Origin: Pseudisothecium myosuroides
Taxonomy: Eukaryota > Streptophyta > Bryopsida > Hypnales > Lembophyllaceae
NCBI GenBank assembly: GCA_951799445.1
Contig: OX637287.1
Location: forward strand, 17,794,224-17,858,223
Direction: 5' to 3'
Length of the DNA stretch: 64,000 bases
A program made the translations under genes and the position numbers. Below the pieces are notes generated by a model that made no database searches, had not been told where the DNA came from, and was given only the letters and a program-made list of their open reading frames with translations. Positions 1-12,372 of the stretch are shown piece by piece. Numbering within the stretch: position 1 is the stretch's first letter; every line of letters starts with the position of its first letter.

Positions 1-206
1 TGGCGTGATCTATAATACAATAACATCAATGAACATTATTTCTTAACTTGATCATGTCGAAATCTCTTACTAATATTAATTCCCATAGCTACAGAATAAT
101 TGTTGCTCACATCGCAAACACAAGGCTGAGTAACTTTAAATAAATACAAAAAATTAAAATTATACAGATTTCAAGGAGACATCTCTTCACATCAAAAATC
201 CCTCAC

Positions 207-2986
207 CTTCTTGGCCAAAACACCGACATGGTAGTCAATTTTTCGGGGATTGATCAAAATCCGCTGCGCAAGCTTGCCAATTTCAGGATCAAACCCTGGC
301 ATCAAACCATCCAGCGCCTCGATGAACGTCACCTGTTGGTAACCCATAATAGAAGTAAGCCTTCAAAAGGAACCAAATGGAGAAGAAGCACTTTCTGAGC
401 ACACTTTTGTATGATCCTTACGTAATAGTGATAGCATAAGAAGAAAAGAGATGTCTTCATGGAACAACTCTAATGTTGAGCCCATGCCCTGCGACACACA
501 ATACTTACCTCGCTTCCAAGGGCTGTGTACACATCACTAAACTCTAGACCAATGTATCCGCTTCCTACTATTGCAATCCACTCTGGAATCCACTCCAGCT
601 TCAAAGCATGATCACTTGTGAAAACAGTTTTTCCTGCGAGTCCAAGAGATAAGTGCTGTGGTCATCTACAAAATCAATGGTGAAATTTTGTTCTTCAAAG
701 GAGAAGTGTAAACATATAAATTTGTTCAGGTTTTAAAGAAGCCTATACTGAGAACTATCAGAATTTGGGGGCCAGGCCCTGAAAGTTATTCGTACTGCCT
801 GGTCAAAAATAGCTAAGTTACATTTCTCATTATCAAACGAACCTCAGCTTGCACACTTACATTAGGGCAACTTCACATGCATTAGATGAAGCAACGATAT
901 CTAGAATACTTACCATCGATTTCAATCCCTGGAGGCACAAATGGTACTGACCCAGTGGCAATTATGATATTTTTTGCTGTGATGGTTCTATCGGCAAATC
1001 CGATTCTACCATACTTCACAACTTGAGGAGCCTGCGCACAGGTCATGCCACAGATCATGTAAAAGTTAATCGTGGGAAAAACACCTCCAGGCATAAGAAA
1101 CTATGCATTAACCCGTAAAGGACAACCAGGACCAAATTGATACAAATATTTTTTTATAGCAGTCTAAAGTAGGTCATACAGGAAATTGCTCTTGTCCAAT
1201 GTTACTTACTATTTCACCAAAAAGCCTTCAGTGTTCTTAAGTGATTCTGGTGATGTAAAATTTGGCCACATCTGACTTCTCACAATATGATCAATTAAGT
1301 TGATTATTTTAAATCCATGTTCTCTTGGGAGGAAAAGTTCTAAGGTTATTGCTGCTGATAGTCCTCTTGCAATGGACCAATAGGTCTAGACAAGCGCATT
1401 AAACATATTTGGTGTCTACTAGAGGATCCAAATGAGAAAGAAAAACAGCACTCATACCACGACGGAACCAACACCAGTCAGGATGTCGACCCCAATGGCC
1501 TTCATTGAGTTGGTCAAGTTCCCCCGAATCTTGGTGGCCAGGTTGTTAGCATGATCTGCAACTGCTTGCCTATCATATTCAGCGGCTGCTACCTGCATAC
1601 AATTCATCTCAAAATGTAAGGACGTAGGATACTACAACTGAAGCTCCAAACGTATTCTTCAGGGAACTTCGCTGCCAATAAATTATCACAAACTAAGGCA
1701 AAAAGAGGCCGAAATGGAAACACTAAAACCAAAACAACCTAGAAAATGGCCTGCATAATACTGTACAAAGTTCAAGAAATGAGAGATCAACCTGGATTCC
1801 AAGGGCCTTGAGATGATGCTCATCACGAAGCTCCCGCATACGTCCACTAACAGCTAAGAGTGCTTTGGACGGAACACATCCTCTGTTTACACACGTCCCT
1901 CCGACAACGTCTCCCTCGACGATTGCTGTCTTTAAACCCTGTGGCTCAAAAAAACCCATGGCCAATTTCAGAAATTGGAGAACCGCGCATCTCAGGAATG
2001 AGTCCTGATTGACACTACCGGAAAAACTGTTGTACACCAATTAATCTAAAGTTCAGGCCCCAATTGCACCTGATTCCTAAACTACACATCTAGAATTTCA
2101 CTCAGTAGAACCCTCAAACCAATGAAAACTGCCCCAAGCTAAGATTTCATTCTTGCGAAGTGCCTGGGGTTTAACCGTCTCGTGAAAGGAGCTAGGAAGG
2201 TCAGAATAAGCATAGTCTAAAAACATAGTTTTGGAAAAGACACCCTAATGACTTTCAAAATTCACAGCTAATTGACTACACCTCCACATTTTTTACCAAA
2301 AATCCAGCGTCGGGTTCCATTTCTTTTGGCGACCCAAAGATTCAAAGTTAATTCTCATCATATGCACATAGGTCAGATCCTTATTTGCATGGAGCTTACT
2401 TTAGGTAGCCACAGGAATGGTCACTCTGTTCTATTCCCACCACTAACGCCAATTCAAAAGAGAGAATATTCTAATCAGCAGATGCAACAGCATCAAATTT
2501 CACCACAATCCTTACAACAGACACCACTGAGACACCCGCATTGGATTGCACTCGCGCTAAACCCAACAGCGTCTCCCCATTGATCACAAATCCACCACTA
2601 AACCCACGAAACAAATGGAACCCATCACAAATCTAGAAAGCAAAGCCAGTCACCTTCTCCACAGCGTGAAGTGCAGCGCCATGGCCGCCCACCCCCGCTC
2701 CAATAATCACCACATCATAATCAAACGCCTGCGGGGCGCCATTCGTGGCGGCAGCTTCCACGTTCACTTGCCTATTGCCCCTCCCCACCCTGCCCACTCT
2801 GGATGCCGCCAACACGTGAACCTGCGAGGATTTAGCACAGAAAAATCCCACACTGCTCTTCTGCTTCAACCCGGAATACGAAATGAGCGCCGGCACACAC
2901 GACGACGACGAGGGAGTGGCCGCAGAGGAGCTACAGTGCAATCGGACATTTCCCACTAATCCTCGGGACACCGCCATCGCCTCCAT
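207..2986 (-). CDS. LPD1: Plastid dihydrolipoyl dehydrogenase (E3 of pyruvate dehydrogenase complex), 5' part
   Basis: E3 reoxidises dihydrolipoamide with FAD and NAD+ in the plastid pyruvate dehydrogenase complex. Six in-phase exons read on the minus strand: 2654-2986, 1792-1938, 1458-1592, 914-1031, 509-633 and 207-332, all with GT..AG borders, giving residues 1-328. Residues 1 to about 75 are Ser/Ala/Arg-rich like a chloroplast transit peptide. The FAD dinucleotide motif [12 protein letters not shown] follows, then the redox-active disulfide CVNRGC (Cys127 and Cys132), the [12 protein letters not shown] block and the NAD-binding GSGYIGLEF near residue 268. The start is the ATG at 2984-2986, upstream of the transit peptide. 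The C-terminal exons (rest of NAD, central and dimer domains) lie beyond position 1, so the gene is cut by the window edge, not broken. The transit peptide and motif spacing favour the plastid over the mitochondrial isoform. Confidence 0.95.
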
Positions 2987-3569
2987 CCTCGCTCAAATTG
3001 CAAATGTGTGCAGATGGCACCCACAGAGTTGAGGGTTGAGAGTGACGGAGGTTTAGCTAAGTTAGTAGTGGCTATGGCGATTGGTCGATGTTAGTTAAGG
3101 TGACTGCTTTGGCAGCGAAGCTTGAGCTAACTTAGCTGCGTGGGGGGCTTGTAAAGACCAAGAGGATCAAGAGAATTGGATGAGAATGGATCAGCCTGCC
3201 CGGCATCATACTGGCGACCGTGTGTTGCGACTGGTCGAAGTGCAGGAATTGGTCGCTTTCAAGGAGCGAGGACGAAGCCGGCGAGCTTCGTGACTTTAGT
3301 TTGGAGATACGGGCTAGTGTCACGACGAACGCTAACTTAGATACATAGATAGAAACTCCGGACTTCGAAGAAGGCCGGCGTGAATAGAGTGTCTGTTTGT
3401 CATGACAATGAGCCAATGTCCACCGGATCAAGGGCCATTGAAACACTAACTTACACTATATTGGCACTATGTCCGTGTCTGTTTCCACATTTCCTCCGGG
3501 TATCTTTCATTTTTTACCAGTAAGCTGACAATGTGTAATTACTTTCAAATAAGGGTTTGAGCATGGTTA
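2987..3569. other. Spacer upstream of the LPD gene
   Basis: This 583-bp stretch lies between the LPD start codon and the copia insertion and should hold the LPD 5' UTR and promoter. I see no convincing TATA box near the gene and no coding pattern. Confidence 0.5.
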
Positions 3570-3574
3570 CAATC

Positions 3575-3792
3575 TGTTAAGAAACGTAGTGTGAACGCTC
3601 CCCATAATGCATGTTAGTTTAGTCAACAAAGTAGTTGATACTATTTCCTAGCCAATACGGAGAGAGTACTATTGATCGTCTCTCTCCTTTTGTATATACT
3701 TCAATTCTTCAATGTTAGTTGTATTCTTTTCTCTTGCATACTTTGGTGTTTTTATACGTTTGGAGCTTTTGTTTCGTTTATTATACTCAACA
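3575..3792 (+). repeat. 5' LTR of the copia element
   Basis: 218 bp beginning TGTTAAGAAACG and ending TACTCAACA. It matches the LTR at 9652-9869 except for two substitutions near the tail (CAATTC here, CCATCC there). It should hold the promoter; a TTTTGTATATACTT stretch is the likeliest TATA region. Confidence 0.97.
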
Positions 3793-3806
3793 CGTTATCA
3801 GCACGA
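3793..3806 (+). promoter_or_regulatory. Putative primer-binding site
   Basis: Directly after the 5' LTR lies CGTTATCAGCACGA. It is not the usual TGGTATCAGAGC complement of the initiator-Met tRNA 3' end. Its complement, TCGTGCTGATAACG, resembles the anticodon arm of a tRNA-Ile, differing from the common AAU isoacceptor at the first anticodon base. That suggests priming by an internally cut (half) tRNA, as known for Drosophila copia. The position is firm; the tRNA identity is inferred from memory. Confidence 0.6.
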
Positions 3807-3945
3807 CCTCTTCGTACTCAAGCTTTGAGTTTTGTTAAGCTTTAATTCCGATTTAGAATTTAGTTTGGGGAGAAGGCTTTATAACCTCCTCATACCACTC
3901 TGTACTCATGCTCTGTGCTCACCCTCGTTGTTGTACTCTCCAGAC

Positions 3946-4085
3946 TCCCTAGCTCCCTCACTCCCTCGCTCCCTCGCTCCCTCACTCCCTGGCTCCCTCA
4001 CTCCCTCGCTCCTTGGCTCCCTCACTCCCTCGCTCCCTGGCTCCTTGGCTCCCTCGCTTTCTCGCCCCCTCGCTCCCTCGCTGTT
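3946..4085 (+). repeat. CTCCCTCGCTCC minisatellite in the copia leader
   Basis: About twenty imperfect units of 7-9 bp (CTCCCTCG, CTCCCTCA, CTCCTTGG and similar) make a pyrimidine-only plus strand in the leader. Short ORFs across it are low-complexity artefacts. From about 4229 to 4560 the leader goes on as a T-rich run with repeated TTATCTTTATC units. Confidence 0.9.
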
Positions 4086-4588
4086 GTAGAGCTCCTTTCC
4101 TCCCTTCCTTTTTTTATTCTTTCTTCCTCGCCTCTTCAAAACTTCTTAACCTCTTGGCCACTTAAGCCATTTTCTTCACCTCAAGCTTCACCATTCGCCC
4201 TTCAAGCTCTCTCTTGCTTGACTATCCAAACCCCAACCATTTTTATTTTTTTCATTTTTATTTTTCATTTTTCATTTTTCATTTTTTTTTAATTTTTAAA
4301 GTTCAAATAAAATTTTTATATTTTTCTTTTTCCTTATCTTCATATATTTTTTTATTATCCTATTTTCTTTATCTTTATAATTTTCTTATCTTTATCTTTA
4401 TCTTCGATCTTTATCTTTATCATTACTTTTACTTTTACTTTATTTTAACTTTACTTTAAATTTTAAACTTTTACTTTTACTTTTACTTTATCTTATCTTT
4501 ATCTTTATCTCCAATTTTATCTTTATCTTTATCTTTATCTCTCTATTCAAACCCTAATTTCTCCCCAAAGCCATTTACATTTTACAAC

Positions 4589-7500
4589 ATGACTACTTCA
4601 ACTTCTTCTGTTGCTACATCTACGACTATTCCGGTGGCTGCTACTATTATTGAGCCACCGAGGTTTCAGCCTCTTCTTTTTACACCACTGGCAGCTGACG
4701 GCAACAATTATTTATTATGGGCGAGGACTGTTAAAGCACATATATTTGCTGATGGATTATCAGACGCTATTACTTTTGACACTATTCCCACTGTAAGTGC
4801 CACTGATCCTGCTGCTACAGATCCTACTATTCCTACTGCTACTGTTTCTGCTTCCATTTTGTGGAAAGCTTTACTTTTGTTGCGTCGCCATGTTGTTCCT
4901 TCTTTACAACATCAATACTTAGAGATAGAAAAACCAGATGAGCTTTGGCAAAAGCTCAAAGCTCGTTTTGACCATCAGAAAACAATGTTCCTTCCTACCG
5001 CTCTCCACGACTGGACACATTTACGAGTATTGGATTTTCCAACACTTGTTGCTTTTAATAATGAGCTTTACCGCATCATATCGCAATTACGATTATGTGG
5101 TCAAGCCATTACCGAACAGGAAATGATTGAGAAAACCCTCTCAACATTTCCACCAGTTTCTGCTGTACTTGCCTAGCAGTATCGAAACATGAAATTTGAG
5201 AATCACTCAGATCTCATGTCTTTGATACTTCTTGCTGAAAAGCAAAACGAGATTCTTCTGCGCAATGCAGAGGCCCGCCCTATTGGGACTACAGTTCCTG
5301 AGTCTCATGCTGTCAAGGTTTCTCATTTCAAACCTAAGACACAAAAATTTAAGAAACATCGTTATAAACAGTCCGGTAGTCATAGTCATGCGCACAAGAA
5401 GAATACCAATTCTTCTTCTCACAACCATGGTAAGCGTCAGTCAAAGACGCGTACTTGCCACAAATGTGGTAGAGTTGGCCATCTGGCAAATGTTTGCCGT
5501 ACATCAGACTATTTTGTCAAGATGTTTCAAGAAAACAAGAAACTTCGAGCTCAGGGTCGTGAAACTCATACCATGGATGTGTCTATGGACCCGTTTGGAG
5601 CTGAAGACATTGAAACACATGTTGCTGAGGATACCTCCACTGGTGAGTCATGTGATGCGCTCCTTGACTCTGCAACTACACACACTATTTTGCAGAATAA
5701 ACAATTTTTTAATGTTGATAATCTTTCAACTTGGCAAACCAGAAATTTAATAACTATGGCTGGATCGAATGTGTTTCGTTTCCAGGAGGGACCTACAAAG
5801 GTGATTTTGCCTGAGGGCACCACCATAACATGCATGCGTGCTATGTTTTCTCCCTCTGCGCCTCGAAGCCTGATCAGCTATCGAGATATCCGCACCAATG
5901 GTTTTCATCTCTCGACCAAAACTCTAAATAGGCGAGAGGCTCTGGTTTTTGTACAAAACAATAAAGTAGTGGAAACAGCCTTTGTTGCGGCAAGTGGCTT
6001 GTATCGGATCCCAATCCGACCACCAATTGTATCTAGTTTTGCTTTATCTTCTAAACATAATAAAATTTCACTGTGGCATGAAAGACTAGGTCATCCAGGC
6101 TCCACTTTATTTCGGAAAATTCTTCCATGTGTTCTTGGTCATAATTTGCAGCCAGCTAATGTCAATTCAATGACATTATGTCAAGCTTGTGTTCAAGGCA
6201 AACTGATTGCCAGACCATCTATATGGAAGCTGCCCAGTGAATTACCACCTATGCTTTCGAGACTGCATGGTGACATTTGCGGTCCTATAACACCTATGTC
6301 TGGACCATTTCGATATTTTTTAGTTTTGGTTGATGCATCAGGCAGACAATCTCATGTCTCCTTACTATCAACCAGAAATTTGGTTTTTGCCAATTTACTT
6401 TCCATGCTTATCCGCTTCAAGGCTCATTTTCCTGATTACCCAATCAAAACGCTTCGGATGGATAATGCCCAAGAATTCCGATCCAAATCTTTTGAAGATT
6501 ATTGTACTGCCACTGGGATTGATCTGACATATTCAGTTCCGTATGAACATGTTCAAAATGAATTGGCAGAGTCTTTCATCAAGCGAATCCAACTTATTAC
6601 GAGGCCTTTGCTTTTACATGCAAATTTGCCCGCATACATGTGGGGACATGCAGTTCTACATGCTGCAACTTTAATTCGACTTCGTCCTTCATCTGTGGAG
6701 ATTGTTTCTTCTCAAGAACTTCTTTCAGGGCGAGCTCCTAATGTATCTCATTTGCGAGTATTTGGATGCCGTGTTTGGGTTCCAATTGCAGAACCTCAAC
6801 GTCATACTATTGGCGCTCATCGCCAAGAAGGCATCTATGTTGGATTTAACTCTCCTAGCATTATTCGTTATATTAACCCTTCTACTGGTACATTACTTCG
6901 AGCGCGTTTTGCCAACTGTCGTTTTGAGGAAGATATATTTCCAACTTTGAAAGGAGCAACTTCTATTCAACAAACTCCTACTAGTCTTACTTTTCAAACA
7001 CTTCAAACATTTACTTCAAATCCTGATCCACGAACATCTTTGACCGAAAACGAAGTTGCAAAGATTTTGTATTTGCAAAAGATTGCAGATCAGACACCTG
7101 ATGGATTCAATGATGCACCAAGAATCACTAAAACTCCATTGAATGAAGCTCGAAATCTTCCTGCACGAGTTTTTGTACCAGAAACAACAACTATTCCTAC
7201 TCTTCAACCTATGGCCAAACGGACTCGTGGACCCGATAAGCAACCACGTAAACGCAAGGCATTCTTTGATGCTGCTAATTCTTCTCTACCTACAGCAACC
7301 ATTGCCGATTTTATTCATCCATCTATTTCTAAAAAAGAAATGTCTAAGGTGAATACAGAATTATCTGTGATGTACTGCGGTACTGGTCACATATGGGACA
7401 GAGCAAATATTGATATAGATGAACCATTCATTTCTATGGTTGTAGAAAATCTTTCTTGCGAGAAAGATGATCCCGAACCGCGTAGTGTTGAAGATGCGAT

Positions 7501-9097
7501 GAATCGCTCTGATTGGCTCAAGTGGAAAGCTGCTATTGAGGAGGAGTATAATTCTTTGCGCAAGAGACAAGTATTTAGACCTATCGTAAATAATCTCAAT
7601 TCACAACCTCTTGGATACAAACTAGTTTTTGTACGCAAACGAAATGACAAAGGCCAGATTATTCGCTATAAGGTTCGTCTTGTTGCTCAAGGATTCACAC
7701 AGAAGTTTGGCATTGATTATGATATTACATATTCGCCAGTTATGGATACAATCACTTTTTGATATCTTCTTGGAATGGCAGTACACACCATCCTTGAGAT
7801 GACACTTATGGATGTTGTTACTGCTTATCTATATGGCTCACTTCATACTAATATATATATAAGAGTCCCGCCTGGCCTTGAATCTACAAATTCAAGTCCA
7901 AATATTCCAGGAAAATATCGTGGTGTTAAATTACAACGTGCACTATATGGTCTCAAACAATCTGGACGCATGTGGTATCAACGCCTATGACAATTTCTTA
8001 TTGAGAATCATTTTATTAATGATGCATTGCTTCCATGTCTCTTTATCAGACGAGACAAAGATGATTTCGTCATCATTGCTGTTTATGTTGATGACTTGAA
8101 CCTTATAGGTACCAAATCTGCATGTATTGCAGCTACTCAGCTTCTTGTTCGTGAGTTTGAAATTAAGGAACTTAGAAAAACTACTTTTTGTATTGGTTTA
8201 CAAGTTCACCATTTGAAAGATGGTAGCATTTTTCTTTCTCAAACGACATACATCAACCGAATCCTAAAAAGATTCAACATGCTCGATGCATATCCTCTAT
8301 CATCACCTATGGTAGGTCGGAGTTCTAAGGGTGAAGACCCTTACCGTCCTTGCGAGGAGGAGGAGGAAACATTGGGTGAAAACTACCCATACCTCGCTGT
8401 GGTCGGAGCACTTTTATACTTAGCTACGTCTACAAGGCCTGATATTGCATTTGCAGTTAGTGTTCTTGCAAGGCATAGCGCTCATTCTACACTTCGACAT
8501 TGGAATGGCATCAAACATATTTTCCGTTATTTGAAAGGAACTGAAGACTTGGGACTACACTATACTCGATCTCTAGATCCAACATTGGTTGGATATGCTG
8601 ATGCTGGATATAAATCAGATCCTGCAACATCCAAATCTCAAACAGGTTATGTTTTCTTACGACATGGAGCTGCAATATCTTGGAAATCAGTAAAGCAAAT
8701 TATCACTGCAACATCATCTAATCATGCAGAAATTATTGCTTTACATGAAGCATCTCGAGAGTGCATCTGGTTAAGATCGATTGACAAGTTCATTCGAACC
8801 AACTGTGGATTATTTTATGATAACTCTCCAACTATTTTATACGAAGACAACAGTGCTTGTGTTACTCAAATGCAAGCAGGTTTTATTAAAGGTGATCGCA
8901 CAAAACATATTGATCCAAAATATTTCACCTATACGAATGATTTGATTACAGACAAGGTACTTGACATTAAGAAAATTGCATCAGCAGATAATCTTGCTGA
9001 TCTTTTTACCAAGGCTCTTCCATCATCTACTCATCGTCGACTTGTCCATGGCATTGGAATGCGGCGACTTAGTATTTTGGAACAAGAAATTCAATAG
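4589..9097 (+). pseudogene. copia gag-pol polyprotein frame with three in-frame stops
   Basis: One frame of 1503 codons runs from the ATG at 4589 to the TAG at 9095-9097, broken by TAG at 5174-5176 (codon 196), TGA at 7760-7762 (codon 1058) and TGA at 7988-7990 (codon 1134), with no frameshift. Domains in order: gag, N-terminal part before the first stop; zinc knuckle CHKCGRVGHLANVC (CX2CX4HX4C, near 5455-5500); protease with LLDSATTH; pre-integrase LWHERLGHPG; integrase core with HGDICG, RMDNAQEF and QNELAES supplying the DDE residues; reverse transcriptase with YVDD near 8085; RNase H with GYADAGY and TSSNHAE. Each stop fits one C-to-T change (CAG to TAG, CGA to TGA twice). The rest of the frame is well kept, so the damage is recent. 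It could at most move in trans. Confidence 0.95.
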
Positions 9098-9439
9098 ATT
9101 TTCATTATGAAATTTATTGATCCTTTTGATATCCTTCCATAGATTTTTCCCACTGGGTTTTACTATGAGAATGAATTGATAAAGGTGTTGTACTCTTTTT
9201 CCTTCATCTGCGGTTTTATCCTTGAATATAACCAAGGTTTTCCCAGATAAGGTTTTAATGAGGCAACAACCGTAAACTTTTAAGATTACGGGAATTTTCA
9301 AATAGAAAAAGGTGGGGTCGTGGTGAGAACCACGGTTTGGGGTTCAATGCTGGAGCTTGTTAACCATCTTGGGGTATCCTGCATCTTGTCACATCACAGC
9401 TCAGGGGTGGGATAGCGGGTCGACTGTTATTCCTGCCTC

Positions 9440-9560
9440 ACTAGCATGCCAAGCCGCGAGTTTCCCGAACCAGTCAACGAGGCCGACGAGAATCGAACCG
9501 CGGACCGGTCGGTTGACCACCGACGTATGAAACCAGCCGACCAAGTCCACGACTTGGCGA
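9440..9560 (-). other. tRNA-like (SINE-like) segment in the copia 3' region
   Basis: Read on the minus strand, this part has a pol III B-box-like GGTTCGATTCT (complement of 9489-9499). Just before it a possible five-pair anticodon-type stem, GTCGG with CCGAC, encloses the seven-base loop TGGTCAA. The stem-loop, short variable part and T-loop order looks tRNA-derived, but the T stem does not pair well and position 33 is not T, so this is no functional tRNA. It lies between the end of pol and the purine tract and may be a captured SINE or a chance likeness. Confidence 0.35.
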
Positions 9561-9638
9561 CTCAGTTCGGCATTCAAATAATTTTATTACCTTCATCGAC
9601 CAGCCAATAGGATTTTATTATTTTATCCATATTATGTC

Positions 9639-9651
9639 GAGCGAGGAGGAG
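9639..9651 (+). promoter_or_regulatory. Polypurine tract of the copia element
   Basis: GAGCGAGGAGGAG abuts the TG of the 3' LTR, the standard place for the plus-strand DNA primer. One C interrupts the purine run. Confidence 0.8.
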
Positions 9652-9869
9652 TGTTAAGAAACGTAGTGTGAACGCTCCCCATAATGCATGTTAGTTTAGT
9701 CAACAAAGTAGTTGATACTATTTCCTAGCCAATACGGAGAGAGTACTATTGATCGTCTCTCTCCTTTTGTATATACTTCCATCCTTCAATGTTAGTTGTA
9801 TTCTTTTCTCTTGCATACTTTGGTGTTTTTATACGTTTGGAGCTTTTGTTTCGTTTATTATACTCAACA
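9652..9869 (+). repeat. 3' LTR of the copia element
   Basis: 218 bp, TG..CA, matching the 5' LTR at 216 positions by eye and followed at once by the CAATC target duplication. Confidence 0.97.
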
Positions 9870-9874
9870 CAATC

Positions 9875-11787
9875 ATTGAACTTTAAAAGCTTTTGGTGGA
9901 TCTTGTTGAAAGTTGAAAGAGGATTCTGGTATCTTTTTTAAAGCAATTTTTGAACTCTATATGAATAAATTATGAATTTTCAAAGCACTAAAAATAGGTT
10001 TAGCTAAACCTTCATGTAGGAAGTTGTACATTTTTTACAAGAATGTAGGTGGGATGGTGTCATGAGGTCTGTTGCCTGTCTGAAAAAGTACAAGGCTCAT
10101 GGTTGTCATATATGTTTGTAAAAAGCAAAGAAATACCAAATGACTATTAAAGTAATTTATAAACCAACATCTAATCCAACCGCAAATGTCAAAAGAAACT
10201 AGTTCCCAACAATTAAGACAATAACACTATTGCTTTAGCAAATTCCCTTCACTCGGAATTCAAACCTTGGAAGTCAACTCTCGAAAACTGTAAGGTGCAA
10301 TAGCACTTGAAACCCTCTTAAGTTTGTCTATTGCACCTTCTCAAGCTCTAAAGTATAATCCTTACAAGTACATAAAAAGTAAAAGCAACTTAAACTAAAC
10401 AAAAAATATAAATCCCAAAAGAAAATGATTTCAAATTAAAACACTTGAAAAAAAATTCCAAAGAAAAAAGCCTAGCTTGTAAGTACCCACAAGAAGGTCT
10501 CAAGGCTGCAAACAATATGGGATAAATGCCCAACCAAACCCCAACCACCTAACAAGGTCAACTACCTCAAGAGTCTAACCTCCAACAAGGCTAACCACCT
10601 GAAGGGCCTAACCTTCCTACAAGACTAACCACCTCTCAACTTGAACCCCACTTAGATATGGTAAGATGCCTATTTTTAATTAGTAAATGGTCCACATTAT
10701 AAAACTTTCTTTATAAACATATTACAAATAAGTGTTGTTACCTTAAGGTAGGGAAGATAGGTTGTTGTAAAATTAATTGTGATGTAATTCCTTCAAAATC
10801 TAAGAAGGCATGTTGTTGTAGAATGCCAATCCAATATTGTTCAAAAAAATTTAGTTTAGGACATTCCAACAATAAGATACTTTGGACAATCATATATTGG
10901 CGGTATGTAATAAATGCATCTTGACAAAACTCGAGGTCTATAGTTGGTTTTACAACTGACTTTTTCTTTTTTCTCATGTCTTGACCTTTGAAGGGGACAA
11001 AATTATAGGGAGAAGAATCAATTCCATTTGAGAATCAATTCCATAAAATGCAGAAGTTTGTTATTTATTAAAGATGCAAATTTTGAGTTTGTATTTGGAA
11101 TGAGAGACCTCCAATTAGGTAAGAGAGATATAGAAAAAAAATTAAGCATCTACAAAGTAAGGGCCAGGTTTTTGTTTGGAGACTTTGGTGGGTCTTTAAG
11201 CCAAATGTCTAGGCTGGATCATCCAAACCCAAAATTTTCCCTTTTAGATCAAGAAATTAAAATAATTCTACTTTATTCTCCTCCAAACTCAATCTTTTAT
11301 TATAATGGAGGTCATTTTATCCCTCTCAGAGCTACGATGTGTCTCCTTGATGTGAATACTAGTAGAAAAGGATGTTTTGGCACTCAAGTTTGGTGCCCAT
11401 ATAGACTTGTGGCACCAAACTTTGATACACTTCAAGAACTTAGTCATAACAATAACAATAACAATAACAATAACAATAATAGTAACTCCTGCAAAAATAG
11501 AGTCACACAATAATATAGATAAGTCTTCCTTCTTTCTATTGTATTTTACACAAGCTTCCTAAATGATCATCAATTTGATGAAGTAGATTTATTAAAAACA
11601 TGCATCATCCACTTTTGTGGATAGTTGAACCTTGAAGGGTTAATTTGAACCTAGATAAATTGGATATTTCTAGACTTGGTGGTGATAACTAGGATCTTGA
11701 AATTGAATTTGGGTACACTTTTGGACTTGATTCACTTTGCTGACACCAAGTGTTTACTGGGCTGCAAACCATCTGTGGAGCAATTCA
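9875..11787. other. Gene-free spacer between the copia element and the MITE
   Basis: No supported gene. From 10530 to 10640 there are loose repeats of a CTAACCACCT-type unit. At about 11445-11481 an (ACAATA)n-type microsatellite gives a poly-Asn tail to a chance 161-codon ORF (11028-11513) with no recognisable domain. Confidence 0.6.
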
Positions 11788-12245
11788 GAGCATCTCCACC
11801 GGTTCTTGCCAAACAGCCTTTGACAATGTTTTGGCGTGCCCGGGGAGTAATATGAGACCCACTAGTTGCAGCCTTGATGAATATTCAACATAGGCCGCAC
11901 CACATTCAGAGCTAGACATTGGATGTTGCAGTGAGCTCAAGAATTGACTTGTGCCACGGTAAGGAGTTAGAATATGGCACCTTGAGGAGCAGGTAACATT
12001 ACTATTACAAACCGCTTCCAACATGTTCACCACTTCAACAGCTTCCGTAGGATCAACAACAAAATTTCAACCACCAGCATTTATCAATGTCTTCACGCCT
12101 TGGAAAGCGGGAGCTTCTGACAATTTGTTGCTTATGTATTGTCTATTGGTGGGGCCCCGGTAACTGAGCGTGGCCAATTTACTCCCTAACACACGACACT
12201 TGGGGGCTGGCGTGCCCATTTTGCAGGGAGCCGGTGGAGATGCTC
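11788..12245. mobile_element. MITE with GAGCATCTCCACCGG terminal inverted repeats
   Basis: The 458-bp element starts GAGCATCTCCACCGGTT and ends with the near-perfect complement GAGCCGGTGGAGATGCTC. The sequence TCA flanks it on both sides (11785-11787 and 12246-12248), as a 3-bp target duplication. GAGCATCTCCA ends are common among plant MITEs tied to three-bp-TSD superfamilies such as PIF/Harbinger; that assignment is inference. No transposase is present. Its right end lies about 125 bp upstream of the first U5 promoter. Confidence 0.75.
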
Positions 12246-12372
12246 TCATGCATTTATAATTATAGCTGTGTGCAACACATTTCTGATGGACAGAGATTCA
12301 CCAAGCTAGAGAGGGCAACATGTTGTGCAAGAAAGCAGGTACTAAGCTTAACAGCATCGTTGGGCCTCTATT

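Larger units (their letters stand above)
3575..9869 (+). mobile_element. Complete Ty1/copia LTR retrotransposon
   Basis: The 6295-bp element is bounded by 218-bp LTRs that start TG and end CA and is flanked by a perfect 5-bp target duplication, CAATC (3570-3574 and 9870-9874). Order: 5' LTR, primer-binding site, 0.8-kb low-complexity leader, gag-pol frame (gag, zinc knuckle, protease, integrase, reverse transcriptase, RNase H), 0.55-kb 3' untranslated part, purine tract, 3' LTR. Integrase before reverse transcriptase defines the copia superfamily. The LTRs differ at two positions, so insertion was recent. Three in-frame stops make this copy non-autonomous. Confidence 0.97.

Noticed and set aside
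3832..4292. ORFs over the CTCC repeats in the copia leader
   Set aside because: They translate a minisatellite and precede the gag start; low-complexity artefacts.
11028..11513. 161-codon ORF ending in a run of Asn
   Set aside because: The Asn run is a translated microsatellite and the rest shows no domain, intron or promoter.
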